Shown here piece by piece: positions 27,367 through 35,038 of a stretch of 64,000 bases of DNA. The stretch comes from Evansella clarkii (GTDB lineage Bacteria; Bacillota; Bacilli; Bacillales; Salisediminibacteriaceae). The stretch spans positions 792,369 through 856,368 of the forward strand of contig NZ_KV917376.1 in assembly GCF_002019695.1 (NCBI RefSeq), in the 5' to 3' direction. Each line of letters begins with the position of its first letter. Position 1 is the first letter of the stretch. Under the pieces are notes generated by a model. The model worked only from the letters and a program-made list of their open reading frames with translations, was not told the origin of the DNA and ran no database searches. The position numbers were made by a program, and so were the translations under genes.

Positions 27367-27927
27367 TTATGTGCTTTCCTGCGGGGAGCCTGGAGTGTAA
27401 TAGTACGGGGGCACTTTAAGCCAGCCCCGCTTCCTCATCAACGCTTTCAAAGTAGCTCCAAAAGTTACCCATTCAGAGAAAAACTGAAGCCAGAGCATAC
27501 CGATATCATATCGAATGGCATCTGCCTGGCCTTTTGCGCAATGCTGGGCGCATAATACCATTTTAAATGCAATTCCGTTTGCGATTTCATCATCAGTAAG
27601 TTTAACTCCAAGAGGAATTTCATTAGGGTTGGAGACCGGCTTCGCGGAAGTAACATCTGGTAAAGGTATTCCTTCCTGTTTCATAAACTTCGAAAGCCTT
27701 TCTGCCTGTGATTCACACACTTTAATCACATCGTTCAGCATTTCTCTTATTTCGTCATCTGTAGATGTATTCATCCCCGTTTCCTCATAACGGAGAAAGT
27801 TCTCTACCATCGTCATGTATTTCCAGCAGTCACCTGCCTCTATAATATTCAGCGGAGCGGTTGGTTCATCTGCAGAATCCACTCCAACCTTCAACATATT
27901 CCATACAGCCTCAAAAGGATTTGGCAT
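27367..27927 (-). CDS. DUF3231 family protein
   Basis: A 186-aa protein of the Bacillus DUF3231 family, usually a helical bundle related to ferritin-like or spore-coat-associated proteins. Clear family features are the helical runs with GVKLTDDEIANGI, the ALCAQHC-type stretch with paired cysteine and histidine, and the DIGMLWLQFFSEW segment. The ATG at 27927 follows GAGGTG by 6 bases; the frame is open to 27948 but without a ribosome binding site. Paralogues in Bacilli are often about 330 aa and hold two copies of the domain; this one has a single copy. A terminator follows. Confidence 0.8.
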   Translation of the reverse strand: MPNPFEAVWNMLKVGVDSADEPTAPLNIIEAGDCWKYMTMVENFLRYEETGMNTSTDDEIREMLNDVIKVCESQAERLSKFMKQEGIPLPDVTSAKPVSNPNEIPLGVKLTDDEIANGIAFKMVLCAQHCAKGQADAIRYDIGMLWLQFFSEWVTFGATLKALMRKRGWLKVPPYYYTPGSPQEST

Positions 27928-28096
27928 TCCTGGCACCTCACTTTCCATAGTTAGGTTTTCAAATTAACTGGAAAAAATGTATGTATGATAAAAATAATTT
28001 CCCTGCTCTTCCATCAAAGCATTTTAGTGCCCCGCAACTCCTGGTCCAGAAACCGTGCACCTGCTCAGGTAACAGCGTAATATTTCTTTATAAATC

Positions 28097-28125
28097 TGAA
28101 ACCTTCACCCATTGCTTTCCGTATA
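28097..28125 (+). promoter_or_regulatory. Sigma-W-like promoter of htpX
   Basis: TGAAAC (28097-28102), a 17-bp spacer and CGTATA (28120-28125) match the ECF sigma-W consensus TGAAAC-N16-CGTA. A similar element precedes pspA and the TPM/EzrA-like gene. The start codon is at 28240, leaving a leader of about 105 nt. Not verified experimentally. Confidence 0.7.
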
Positions 28126-28239
28126 AAACAATTGGCAGAAAAAATCTGGTTAGTTGTCTCTTTTACAGGGACAATAACCTGACCAGCCTGCGAAAACGTG
28201 ATAAAATATATTACTATACTATAGATATGGAGGACTACG

Positions 28240-29157
28240 ATGGGGAAAAGAGTTTTATTTTTTATTTTGACGAACATTCTCGTTATGACCACGATTGTTA
28301 TTGTCTGGGGGCTTATCGTTTCATTCACAGACATTGGAGGCACATTTGATACCGGCGGCGCTGGTCTGGGAATAGATTTAGTTGCTCTTGGTGTATTCAG
28401 TCTTTTAGTTGGTTTTACTGGTTCCTTTATCTCTCTTGCCATGTCCAGGTGGATGGCAAAGAAGATGATGAAAGTAAAAGTGCTCGACCCGAACGACAAC
28501 TTAACTTCACAGGAGCGTGCAGTAGTTGAAAAGGTGCACCGCCTTTCCCGTGCTGCAGGGCTTCCTCACATGCCGGAAGTCGGGATTTACCAGTCACCTG
28601 AAGTAAACGCATTTGCAACAGGACCTTCGAAAAAGCGTTCCCTCGTGGCTGTATCATCAGGCCTGCTTAATTCCATGGATGATGATGCCGTCGAAGGTGT
28701 TATTGCACACGAGGTTGCTCACGTTGCCAACGGTGACATGGTTACAATGACACTGCTTCAGGGAGTAGTTAACACCTTTGTTGTTTTCTTCTCCAGAATA
28801 GCTGCAATCCTCGTATCCAGACTCGTGCGTTCTGAAATGCAGACTGTCGTACGGTTCGCAGCAATTATCATTTTCCAGATCCTGTTCTCAATTCTTGGAA
28901 GTATCGTGGTTATGGCTTTCTCCCGTTACCGTGAATTCCATGCGGACCGTGGCGGAGCCGACCTGGCAGGCCGTGATAAAATGGCACACGCCCTTCGTTC
29001 TCTTAAAAGACATGTTGACCGTGCGAATGTTAACAATGACCGCACTGACGACGCAGCAATCGCTACAATGAAAATCAGCGGAAAAGGCGGAGTAGCCAAA
29101 CTGTTCGCCTCCCACCCTGATCTCGACGAGCGGATTGCCCGCCTTGAAGAGCGTTAA
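28240..29157 (+). CDS. htpX: HtpX membrane protease
   Basis: A 305-aa zinc metalloprotease of the HtpX/M48 family, which removes damaged membrane proteins. Two N-terminal helices (about 8-30 and 45-68) precede the zinc site HEVAH near residue 160, two further helices (about 175-195 and 205-225), and the third zinc ligand in [12 protein letters not shown]. The start is supported by GGAGG 6 bases upstream. B. subtilis HtpX (YkrL) responds to envelope stress; the sigma-W-like promoter above suggests the same here. A clean terminator follows, so it is monocistronic. Confidence 0.95.
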   Translation: MGKRVLFFILTNILVMTTIVIVWGLIVSFTDIGGTFDTGGAGLGIDLVALGVFSLLVGFTGSFISLAMSRWMAKKMMKVKVLDPNDNLTSQERAVVEKVHRLSRAAGLPHMPEVGIYQSPEVNAFATGPSKKRSLVAVSSGLLNSMDDDAVEGVIAHEVAHVANGDMVTMTLLQGVVNTFVVFFSRIAAILVSRLVRSEMQTVVRFAAIIIFQILFSILGSIVVMAFSRYREFHADRGGADLAGRDKMAHALRSLKRHVDRANVNNDRTDDAAIATMKISGKGGVAKLFASHPDLDERIARLEER

Positions 29158-29168
29158 CAGAAAAAATT

Positions 29169-29203
29169 AAGCAACTGCCCATTTATACAGGCAGTTGCTT
29201 TTT
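29169..29203 (+). terminator. Terminator of htpX
   Basis: AAGCAACTGCC (29169-29179) pairs with GGCAGTTGCTT (29190-29200), then TTT. Confidence 0.85.
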
Positions 29204-29353
29204 ACATAGTTAAAAACCAGGTGTTTCCGAAAATACAAAGTGATCGTGTGAACCCTGTAAAAAGAATCACGATCCGCCAGTTTTATTTTCGTTTAATATT
29301 TTTCATCACAATATGGCTTTCCGGGACACTTGGCATATCTACCATGCTGAAGC

Positions 29354-30538
29354 TTAGATCCTGCTCCGGAATCTCGTAGAAAGTTTGTTAACAAGATGAT
29401 CGAGGCTCACCTTCATTATATCCATAGTGATCCATTCCCCGGCACAGCGATGCCCAATTTCAAATTCTCCTCCTCCTTGAGGAATAAAGTCAAATGGGCT
29501 TCCACTCCATTCCGCAAACCGCTCCGGTTCAAAACGATCAGGATTCTCCCAGTATTCCGGATGATGATTTGTCCCGTATAAATCCAGCAAAGTAAGTGTG
29601 TCTTCTTCAAATTCATACCCTCTCCAGCTGAAATTATCTTTCACTCGTGCCGCAGTAAACGGAAAGAAAGGATAAAAACGGCGTACTTCCTGCATAAACC
29701 AATGCAGCCGCTCACTGTCATTATTCTTTAGCTTATCTGCCTCTTCTTTATTAAAATAGACGGCATGCGCCGTAAAACAAATATAAACAGTAATCGCAAC
29801 CATAGGACGCAGTAAGTTCAGAATCTCTACCGCCACAATACTTTTATCGAGGAGATTTCCATCGAGATCCCGATGCCAGGAAAATGTATAAAGAGGCTTA
29901 TTTTCCGGCGGATTCACTTTTCCTTCTCTGACCTTTTCCACAAGTTCTTCAATCCAGTCTTCTCCCCTTGAGCGGGCTATCCTTCCTTTCCAGTGTGCCG
30001 GCCCAATAGCTGCCGAGGCTTCAAACATGTTGCTTAACTGATCTGCCAGATCTTCCACCTCATCATCTTCCAGCGGTACCCCTGTCCATTCGCAGGCAAC
30101 CTTCGTAAGTATTTTTTTGGCTTCTTCATACAAAACAATTTCGTCCTTTGTTTCCCACCTGGCAGCAAACAAATCCCATTGTTTTTCCGTAAGATCAATA
30201 ATTTCCTGCAGACTTTCTTTAGACATCACAGACATAAACATTTCTTTCCGATGCTTATGAGCCTCACCATCAAGGCCCTGGACGCCCCCTTCGCCAAAGA
30301 GTGTTTTTTTCACCCTCCCAGGCGCTGCTTCACTACGCTCAAATTTACTATTATCATAGAATATTTCAGCAGCATCCTTTCCAGTTAAGCAAATTGCCTT
30401 CTCACCGAGCAGCCTTGTTTCAAATACATCTGTCTGATATCTGTGCTGCCGGTTTAAAATATACTCATACCCTTCTTTTAACAGCTTCAGGCTATTGTCC
30501 AGCCCTTCGTCCTTCGGCAGGTTTCTTTCGCCTCCCAT
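29354..30538 (-). CDS. cypC: CYP152-type cytochrome P450 fatty-acid peroxygenase
   Basis: A 394-aa cytochrome P450 close to B. subtilis CypC (YbdT, P450BSbeta), which uses hydrogen peroxide to hydroxylate long-chain fatty acids at the alpha or beta carbon. The heme loop reads [19 protein letters not shown], with axial Cys365. The EVRRFYPF block contains the Arg and Pro that in CYP152 bind the fatty-acid carboxylate and replace the usual acid-alcohol pair. The protein is about 20 residues shorter than CypC, mostly at the C-terminus. GGAGG lies 10 bases before the ATG. It needs no redox partner, and none is encoded here. Confidence 0.92.
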   Translation of the reverse strand: MGGERNLPKDEGLDNSLKLLKEGYEYILNRQHRYQTDVFETRLLGEKAICLTGKDAAEIFYDNSKFERSEAAPGRVKKTLFGEGGVQGLDGEAHKHRKEMFMSVMSKESLQEIIDLTEKQWDLFAARWETKDEIVLYEEAKKILTKVACEWTGVPLEDDEVEDLADQLSNMFEASAAIGPAHWKGRIARSRGEDWIEELVEKVREGKVNPPENKPLYTFSWHRDLDGNLLDKSIVAVEILNLLRPMVAITVYICFTAHAVYFNKEEADKLKNNDSERLHWFMQEVRRFYPFFPFTAARVKDNFSWRGYEFEEDTLTLLDLYGTNHHPEYWENPDRFEPERFAEWSGSPFDFIPQGGGEFEIGHRCAGEWITMDIMKVSLDHLVNKLSTRFRSRI

Positions 30539-30653
30539 ATACTAAATCCCTCCATTTTCTGGATATTAGTGTGTCATTGCACTAGTAAACGAATTTTGCT
30601 GTCCCTAAACGTCAATTTTTTACACCCTGGTATGAAATAATCAGTATCATATC

Positions 30654-30682
30654 TTGACTAGCATAGTGGGAATATATAATAT
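30654..30682 (+). promoter_or_regulatory. Sigma-A promoter of dbpA
   Basis: TTGACT (30654-30659) and TAATAT (30677-30682) are separated by 17 bp; an overlapping TATAAT lies at 30675-30680. The start codon is 40 bp downstream. Confidence 0.6.
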
Positions 30683-30722
30683 AAGCTCAATAAACTATCA
30701 GGAAAAATGAGGTTGTTAATAG

Positions 30723-32174
30723 ATGAATACAAGTAATTTTAAAGATTTTAAATTAAGCGGGGAAATCATCGAAGCACTGGAACAGCTGCATTATAAAAAA
30801 CCAACCGAAGTACAGCAAAAAGTGATACCTGTTTTTCTCCAGAAAAAAGATCTGATTGTAAAATCTCAGACAGGCACTGGCAAAACAGCTTCCTTCGGTA
30901 TTCCTCTCTGTGAACTGGCAGAATGGGAAGAGAACAGGCCCCGGGCACTCGTACTTACACCAACAAGGGAGCTCGCCGCTCAGGTCAAAGAGGACATCAC
31001 TCATATCGGCAGGTATAAGCGGATCAAAGCAGCAGCCATTTACGGGAAAGAGCCGTTCGACAGGCAAAAACTCGAATTAAAGCAGAAAAATCATGTAGTG
31101 GTGGGCACACCTGGCCGTACCCTTGACCATATTCAGAAAGGGACGCTGCCAGTGGATAAGATCGAATACCTCGTAATTGATGAAGCTGATGAGATGCTGA
31201 ATATGGGCTTCATCGACCAGGTGGAAGCAATTATAAATGAGCTGCCGGATGGCAGAATGACCGCTGTTTTTTCCGCAACTATACCCGAAGATGTGCAGAA
31301 GCTCTGCGGTAGATACATGACCGATCCTCAGGAGGTGGAAATTGCCGGTACAGGAGTAACAACGGAAAAAATCAGCCACGAACTACTTGAAGTCATGGAG
31401 GAAAATAAGTTTTCTCTGCTAAAAGATATAACCGTTGCTGAGAATCCCGACAGCTGTATCATTTTCTGCAACACTCAGGAAAAAGTGGACAAACTGTTCA
31501 GCCAGCTGAAACGCGCAGGTTACCCGTGTGAAAAGCTGCACGGCGGCCTCGTTCAAAAAGACAGATTCTCTGTTATGAATGCCTTTAAACAAGGAAATTT
31601 CCGTTATTTAGCAGCTACAGATGTGGCTGCCCGGGGAATTGACGTGGAGAACATTTCCCTGGTTGTTAATTACGATACTCCTATGGAAAAAGAGAGTTAT
31701 GTACATCGTACCGGCAGAACGGGCCGTGCTGGCAACACTGGAAAAGCAATTACGTTCGCAACGCCTCGGGACATTAGATTTGTAGAGGAAATCCAGGAAT
31801 ACATCGGCTTTTCGATTCCGGTCAGGGAGGCACCCGCTCAAGAAGAAGTATCAGCAAATAAGGATTCCTTTAATCAGAAAATCAGTACAAAAGCTCCAGA
31901 GAAAAAAGACAAAAGTGCAGCAGTTAATAAAAATATAATGAAACTCTATTTCAACGGCGGCAAGAAAAAGAAGCTCCGGGCAGTCGACTTCGTTGGCACC
32001 ATAACGAGTATTCCAGGGGTTACAGGCGATGACATCGGGATTATAACCATTCAGGAATCTGCTACTTATGTTGAGATCCTCAACGGAAAGGGTTCCCTGG
32101 TTCTTCAGGAAATGAAGGACAAAACGATAAAAGGTAAACAACTGAAGGTTCATAAAGCTAAAACGAGGAAATAA
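30723..32174 (+). CDS. dbpA: DEAD-box RNA helicase DbpA (YxiN type)
   Basis: A 483-aa DEAD-box helicase. All motifs are present: Q motif ([11 protein letters not shown]... PTEVQQ), Walker [13 protein letters not shown] in [12 protein letters not shown], and [10 protein letters not shown]. The C-terminal 75 residues ([20 protein letters not shown]... to KHKA) form the DbpA/YxiN RNA-binding domain, which targets 23S rRNA hairpin 92 in ribosome assembly. No conventional terminator was found after the stop; the gene runs into array 2. Single gene with its own promoter. Confidence 0.94.
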   Translation: MNTSNFKDFKLSGEIIEALEQLHYKKPTEVQQKVIPVFLQKKDLIVKSQTGTGKTASFGIPLCELAEWEENRPRALVLTPTRELAAQVKEDITHIGRYKRIKAAAIYGKEPFDRQKLELKQKNHVVVGTPGRTLDHIQKGTLPVDKIEYLVIDEADEMLNMGFIDQVEAIINELPDGRMTAVFSATIPEDVQKLCGRYMTDPQEVEIAGTGVTTEKISHELLEVMEENKFSLLKDITVAENPDSCIIFCNTQEKVDKLFSQLKRAGYPCEKLHGGLVQKDRFSVMNAFKQGNFRYLAATDVAARGIDVENISLVVNYDTPMEKESYVHRTGRTGRAGNTGKAITFATPRDIRFVEEIQEYIGFSIPVREAPAQEEVSANKDSFNQKISTKAPEKKDKSAAVNKNIMKLYFNGGKKKKLRAVDFVGTITSIPGVTGDDIGIITIQESATYVEILNGKGSLVLQEMKDKTIKGKQLKVHKAKTRK

Positions 32175-32361
32175 AGGGGTGTGCATATCGGCAATAATCT
32201 GGGCAAAGTAGGAACACCTTGTCTAAGTCTCTGTCTCTGCTGGCATCTCTGCGGGGGCTGTTGGGGTATCTTGTCTTCTTAAGTCTTATCATTAGAGGAT
32301 AAGAGAGGGAGGGGGAAATCCGTCGCCTTTCGTTCCCTCAGTTGATGGGATTCCCTTCCTC
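32175..32361. other. Spacer after dbpA without a clear terminator
   Basis: Only a 7-bp stem TCTTATC/GATAAGA (about 32285-32305) without a T-run is seen. Otherwise nothing identified before array 2. Confidence 0.4.
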
Positions 32362-33095
32362 AGATACCGCAAGAGCCTCTTGCATCCCTTGAGCAGTAAC
32401 CTTTCCCATTCTCAAGTACCGCAAGAGCCTCTTGCATCCCTTGAGCAGCAATCTCTTCCCTTCTCATGTACCGCAAGAACCTCTTGCATCCCTTGAACAG
32501 CAACCTTTCCCCTTCCTCATGTACCGCAAGAGCCTCTTGCATCCCTTGAGCAGCAACCTTTCCCTTCCTCAAGTACCGCAAGAGCCTCTTGCATCCCTTG
32601 AGCAGTAACCTTTCCCTTCCTCAAGTACCGCAAGAGCCTCTTGCATCCCTTGAGCAGTAACCTTTCCCATTCTCAAGTACCGCAAGAGCCTCTTGCATCC
32701 CTTGAACAGCAACCTTTCCCATTCTCAATTCCCGCAAGAGCCTCTTGCATCCCTTGAGCAGTATCCTTTCCCCTTCTCAAGTACCGCAAGAGCGTCTTGC
32801 ATCCCTTGAGCAGTATCCTTTCCCCTTCTCAAGTACCGCAAGAGCCTCTTGCATCCCTTGAGCAGTATCCTTTCCCCTTCTCAAGTACCGCAAGAGCCTC
32901 TTGCATCCCTTGAGCAGTATCCTTTCCCATTCTCAAGTACCGCAAGAGCCTCTTGCATCCCTTGACCAGCAACCTTTCCCATTCTCAATTCCCGCAAGAG
33001 CCTCTTGCATCCCTTGAGAAGTAAGCTTTCTCCTTCTCAAATAGCGCAAGACTCTCTTGCATCCCTTGTACACCAATGTTGTTCCTATTCAAGCA
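32362..33095. repeat. Tandem 52-bp repeat array 2 (14 units plus decayed ends)
   Basis: CCGC starts at 32367, 32419, 32471, 32524, 32576, 32628, 32680, 32732, 32784, 32836, 32888, 32940 and 32992, then decayed at 33044 and 33096, a pitch of 52 bp with one 53. Each unit has the core CCGCAAGAGCCTCTTGCA, which contains the perfect palindrome GCAAGAG-C-CTCTTGC, then TCCCTTGAGCAG and a pyrimidine-rich tail. Read in reverse, GGGATGCAAGAG-CTCTTGCGG aligns with GGGCATGCAAGA-CTCTTGCG of array 1. It fills most of the gap between convergent dbpA and wrbA. Further decayed pieces continue to about 33220. Confidence 0.95.
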
Positions 33096-33240
33096 CCGTA
33101 AGTCATTTTTGTGGTATTTCGCTACTTCTGAAGCTACACTTCAAGAACCCCATGACACTCTTCCGGTACCTCAGTAGATGGATGGCATCCCCTCAAGGAC
33201 CGCATGCATCTCTTGCGGTTCCAACTAACTCGACAGGTGC

Positions 33241-33272
33241 AAAAAAACCAGCAGGCAAATAAATGCCCGCTG
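33241..33272 (-). terminator. Terminator of the WrbA gene
   Basis: CCAGC-A-GGCA and TGCC-C-GCTGG form a stem with one mismatch around an AATAAA loop. On the minus strand it is followed by seven T residues. Confidence 0.8.
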
Positions 33273-33295
33273 GCTGATACCCATAAACTATCTTA

Positions 33296-33907
33296 TTACT
33301 GCTTGCCCTGCTTAACCCACTCTGCAACTTGCACTGTACGTTTAGCCTGGTGTTTTGCAGCTTCTTCTACGTCTTCCTGCATTTGGCCGTCCTGGCCTAC
33401 TGTAACACTCACACCGTAAGGATTACCTCCTGAAGCGAACTGTACTGGGTCGGTATATCCTGGTCCGGCGATGATTGCTCCCCAGTGGAACATGGATGTA
33501 TAAAGAGAAAGAATAGTTGCTTCCTGTCCGCCATGAGCGTTGCTTGCTGAAGACATTGCGCTCACAACTTTGTTTACCAGCTTGCCTTCTGCCCACAGTC
33601 CGCCTGTTGTATCAATGAACTGTCTCATTTGTGCAGGCATGTTACCGAAACGCGTCGGTACGCTGAAGATAATTGCGTCTGCCCACTCAAGATCTTCATG
33701 AGCTGCAGTTGGTACATCTTTTGTTTCCTCAAGATGTTTTTCCCAGGCAGGATTTGAAGCGATCGCTTCTTTTGGTGCAAGCTCAGGAACCTTAACAAGT
33801 TTTACTTCTGCGCCAGCATTCTTCGCGCCTTCTTCCGCCCACTTTGCCAGCTGATAGTTCGTACCTGTAGAACTGTAATAAATTACTGCTAAATTAACTT
33901 TTGCCAT
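33296..33907 (-). CDS. wrbA: WrbA-type NAD(P)H:quinone oxidoreductase
   Basis: A 203-aa flavodoxin-like protein of the WrbA family, which reduces quinones to quinols by two electrons with FMN and NAD(P)H. The FMN phosphate loop is YYSSTGTNYQLAKWAEEGA, followed by the WrbA-typical SVPTRFGNMPAQMRQFID and SNAHGGQEATILSLY. I start at ATG 33907 because AAGGAG lies 9 bases upstream; the open frame reaches 33916. A MhqR-type operator lies 320 bp upstream (34227-34244), and the mhqR-like gene follows upstream on the same strand. The long leader contains an inserted hairpin element. Confidence 0.93.
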   Translation of the reverse strand: MAKVNLAVIYYSSTGTNYQLAKWAEEGAKNAGAEVKLVKVPELAPKEAIASNPAWEKHLEETKDVPTAAHEDLEWADAIIFSVPTRFGNMPAQMRQFIDTTGGLWAEGKLVNKVVSAMSSASNAHGGQEATILSLYTSMFHWGAIIAGPGYTDPVQFASGGNPYGVSVTVGQDGQMQEDVEEAAKHQAKRTVQVAEWVKQGKQ

Positions 33908-33947
33908 TCTCGTCATCTCCTTTTTTTAGGCTATGTTCTTTGCTGCT

Positions 33948-34073
33948 GATTGCGATAAAAGAAGATCGCTTGCCTCTGGACATTGCTTCAGCTGCCCCGA
34001 AAGCAAACATCGCTTTCGAGGGAAACTTCAGCTGATGCTATTCCCGAAGGCGCTCGCGCTTTTATCTCAAATC
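33948..34073. repeat. Candidate miniature hairpin element in the wrbA leader
   Basis: GATAAAAG (33954-33961) and CTTTTATC (34059-34066) form a terminal inverted repeat flanked by GATT/AATC. Inside, GAAAGC/GCTTTC makes a second stem, and CTTCAGCTG is repeated directly at 33986 and 34026. The pattern of a 126-bp foldable unit without coding potential suggests a miniature inserted element. Confidence 0.45.
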
Positions 34074-34084
34074 AACATAATTGT

Positions 34085-34107
34085 TTAAAAGTAACAATTA
34101 CTTTTAA
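34085..34107. promoter_or_regulatory. Perfect inverted repeat, candidate operator
   Basis: TTAAAAGTAA (34085-34094), CAA, TTACTTTTAA (34098-34107). The TTAC...GTAA pattern recalls operators of redox-sensing DUF24/HxlR regulators such as YodB and CatR, which respond to quinones. Low confidence without the cognate regulator. Confidence 0.4.
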
Positions 34108-34226
34108 CAAAGCCTTTTTTAAACATTCCTCATACAATTGACTCCGTATACTGCTTCCCTTTAAGCATTCCTATCATTCCGGAAAATTCCTGCTTTCATA
34201 CATTACACAAATCTCTCAAATTAATT

Positions 34227-34244
34227 TATCTTTAATTCGAGATA
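34227..34244. promoter_or_regulatory. MhqR-like operator near wrbA
   Basis: TATCTTTAATTCGAGATA matches the MhqR box I recall for B. subtilis (TATCTCGAATTCGAGATA) at 16 of 18 positions, with a perfect right half. A second such box lies at mhqR itself. Confidence 0.65.
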
Positions 34245-34452
34245 TAATAGCAGAGTACCGCTCAAAAAAGAATCTTTCGTACTCAACCACGTTTTCAGAA
34301 TATATGAAAGTCTTTGAATTTCCTTCAATAAAATATTAACATATCGTTTATTACTAATTCAAGTTAAATAACTTTATTTTTGTAAGTTAGTAAAGAATCC
34401 CCCAAATTAACAGTGCAACAATGCAGAACATACTATGCCCGGGGCTGTTAAC

Positions 34453-34899
34453 TTACAGCTCCTGGGCATAGTACCCCAGTTTTTTCAGGAGTAAAATCAG
34501 CTGTTCCTTTTCCTTTATATCCGCACCTTTAAATATCTCCCCGATAGCTTCCTGATGCTTGGGAAATATTTCATCCATTAAAGCAGTCCCTTCCTCTGTT
34601 ATTGTAGCGTGTGTGATACGCCGATCCTTCGGGCAGGGCCTTCTTCTCAGATAATTCTTCTTTTCCAGTTTATCAACGACATAGGTAGTACTGCTGCTTG
34701 CAATAAGCACCTTATCACCAATTTTCTGGATCGGCTGGTCTCCCTTATTATAAAGAAGCTCCAGAACAGCGAACTCAGTAGGGTTGAGCCCATGTTTTCT
34801 GATATCTTCCTCCACACGTTTCTTTACTGACTGCATTGCACGTGTTAAGACGACGAACAATTTCAAAGAGAGTTCTTCTTCATTAATTTCCTTATCCAT
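34453..34899 (-). CDS. mhqR: MarR-family quinone-responsive repressor (MhqR type)
   Basis: A 148-aa winged-helix MarR protein: KLFVVLTRAMQSVKKRVEEDIRKH, then IGDKVLIASSSTTYVVDKLEKK and a wing with CPKDRRITHATIT. This matches the MhqR/YkvE kind. MhqR is known to repress dioxygenase, azoreductase and quinone-reductase genes and to be released by quinones. The ATG at 34899 has AAGGA 10 bases upstream; a TTG at 34926 would lie inside the operator and is rejected. The MhqR-type box directly before it indicates autorepression. There is no cysteine-based switch obvious in the sequence. Confidence 0.78.
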   Translation of the reverse strand: MDKEINEEELSLKLFVVLTRAMQSVKKRVEEDIRKHGLNPTEFAVLELLYNKGDQPIQKIGDKVLIASSSTTYVVDKLEKKNYLRRRPCPKDRRITHATITEEGTALMDEIFPKHQEAIGEIFKGADIKEKEQLILLLKKLGYYAQEL

Positions 34900-34927
34900 A
34901 GTGATCAAATCCTTTTTTCCTGCCAAT

Positions 34928-34985
34928 TAATTCGAATTCGAGATAATTTATAATTACTATATTATACCCTTTTACCGCCTGTCAA
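34928..34985 (-). promoter_or_regulatory. mhqR promoter with MhqR-like operator
   Basis: TTGACA (34985-34980), an 18-bp spacer and TATAGT (34961-34956) form the promoter. TAATTCGAATTCGAGATA (34928-34945), 16 of 18 matches to the MhqR box, overlaps the early transcribed region. Confidence 0.65.
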
Positions 34986-35001
34986 CACACCGATAAAATA
35001 C

Positions 35002-35035
35002 GAAGGTCTGATACTGCCATCAGTACCAGACCTTC
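35002..35035 (-). terminator. Terminator of the Cache-PAS kinase gene
   Basis: GAAGGTCTG (35002-35010) pairs with CAGACCTTC (35027-35035), with an inner TACTG/CAGTA extension. It starts 4 bp beyond the kinase stop. Confidence 0.8.
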
Positions 35036-35038
35036 CGC

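Larger units (their letters stand above)
33908..34452. other. Long wrbA leader and regulatory region
   Basis: This 545-bp gap holds, from the gene outward, a hairpin element (33948-34073), a perfect 10-bp inverted repeat (34085-34107) and an MhqR-like operator (34227-34244) downstream of a weak -10 (TATTAT on the minus strand). The rest, to 34452, is AT-rich and shows nothing identifiable. Confidence 0.5.

Noticed and set aside
32362-33095. CRISPR array
   Set aside because: No variable spacers; units match along their full length.
32360-33262. Reading frames in array 2
   Set aside because: Same reason: repetitive DNA with a pitch that is not a multiple of 3.
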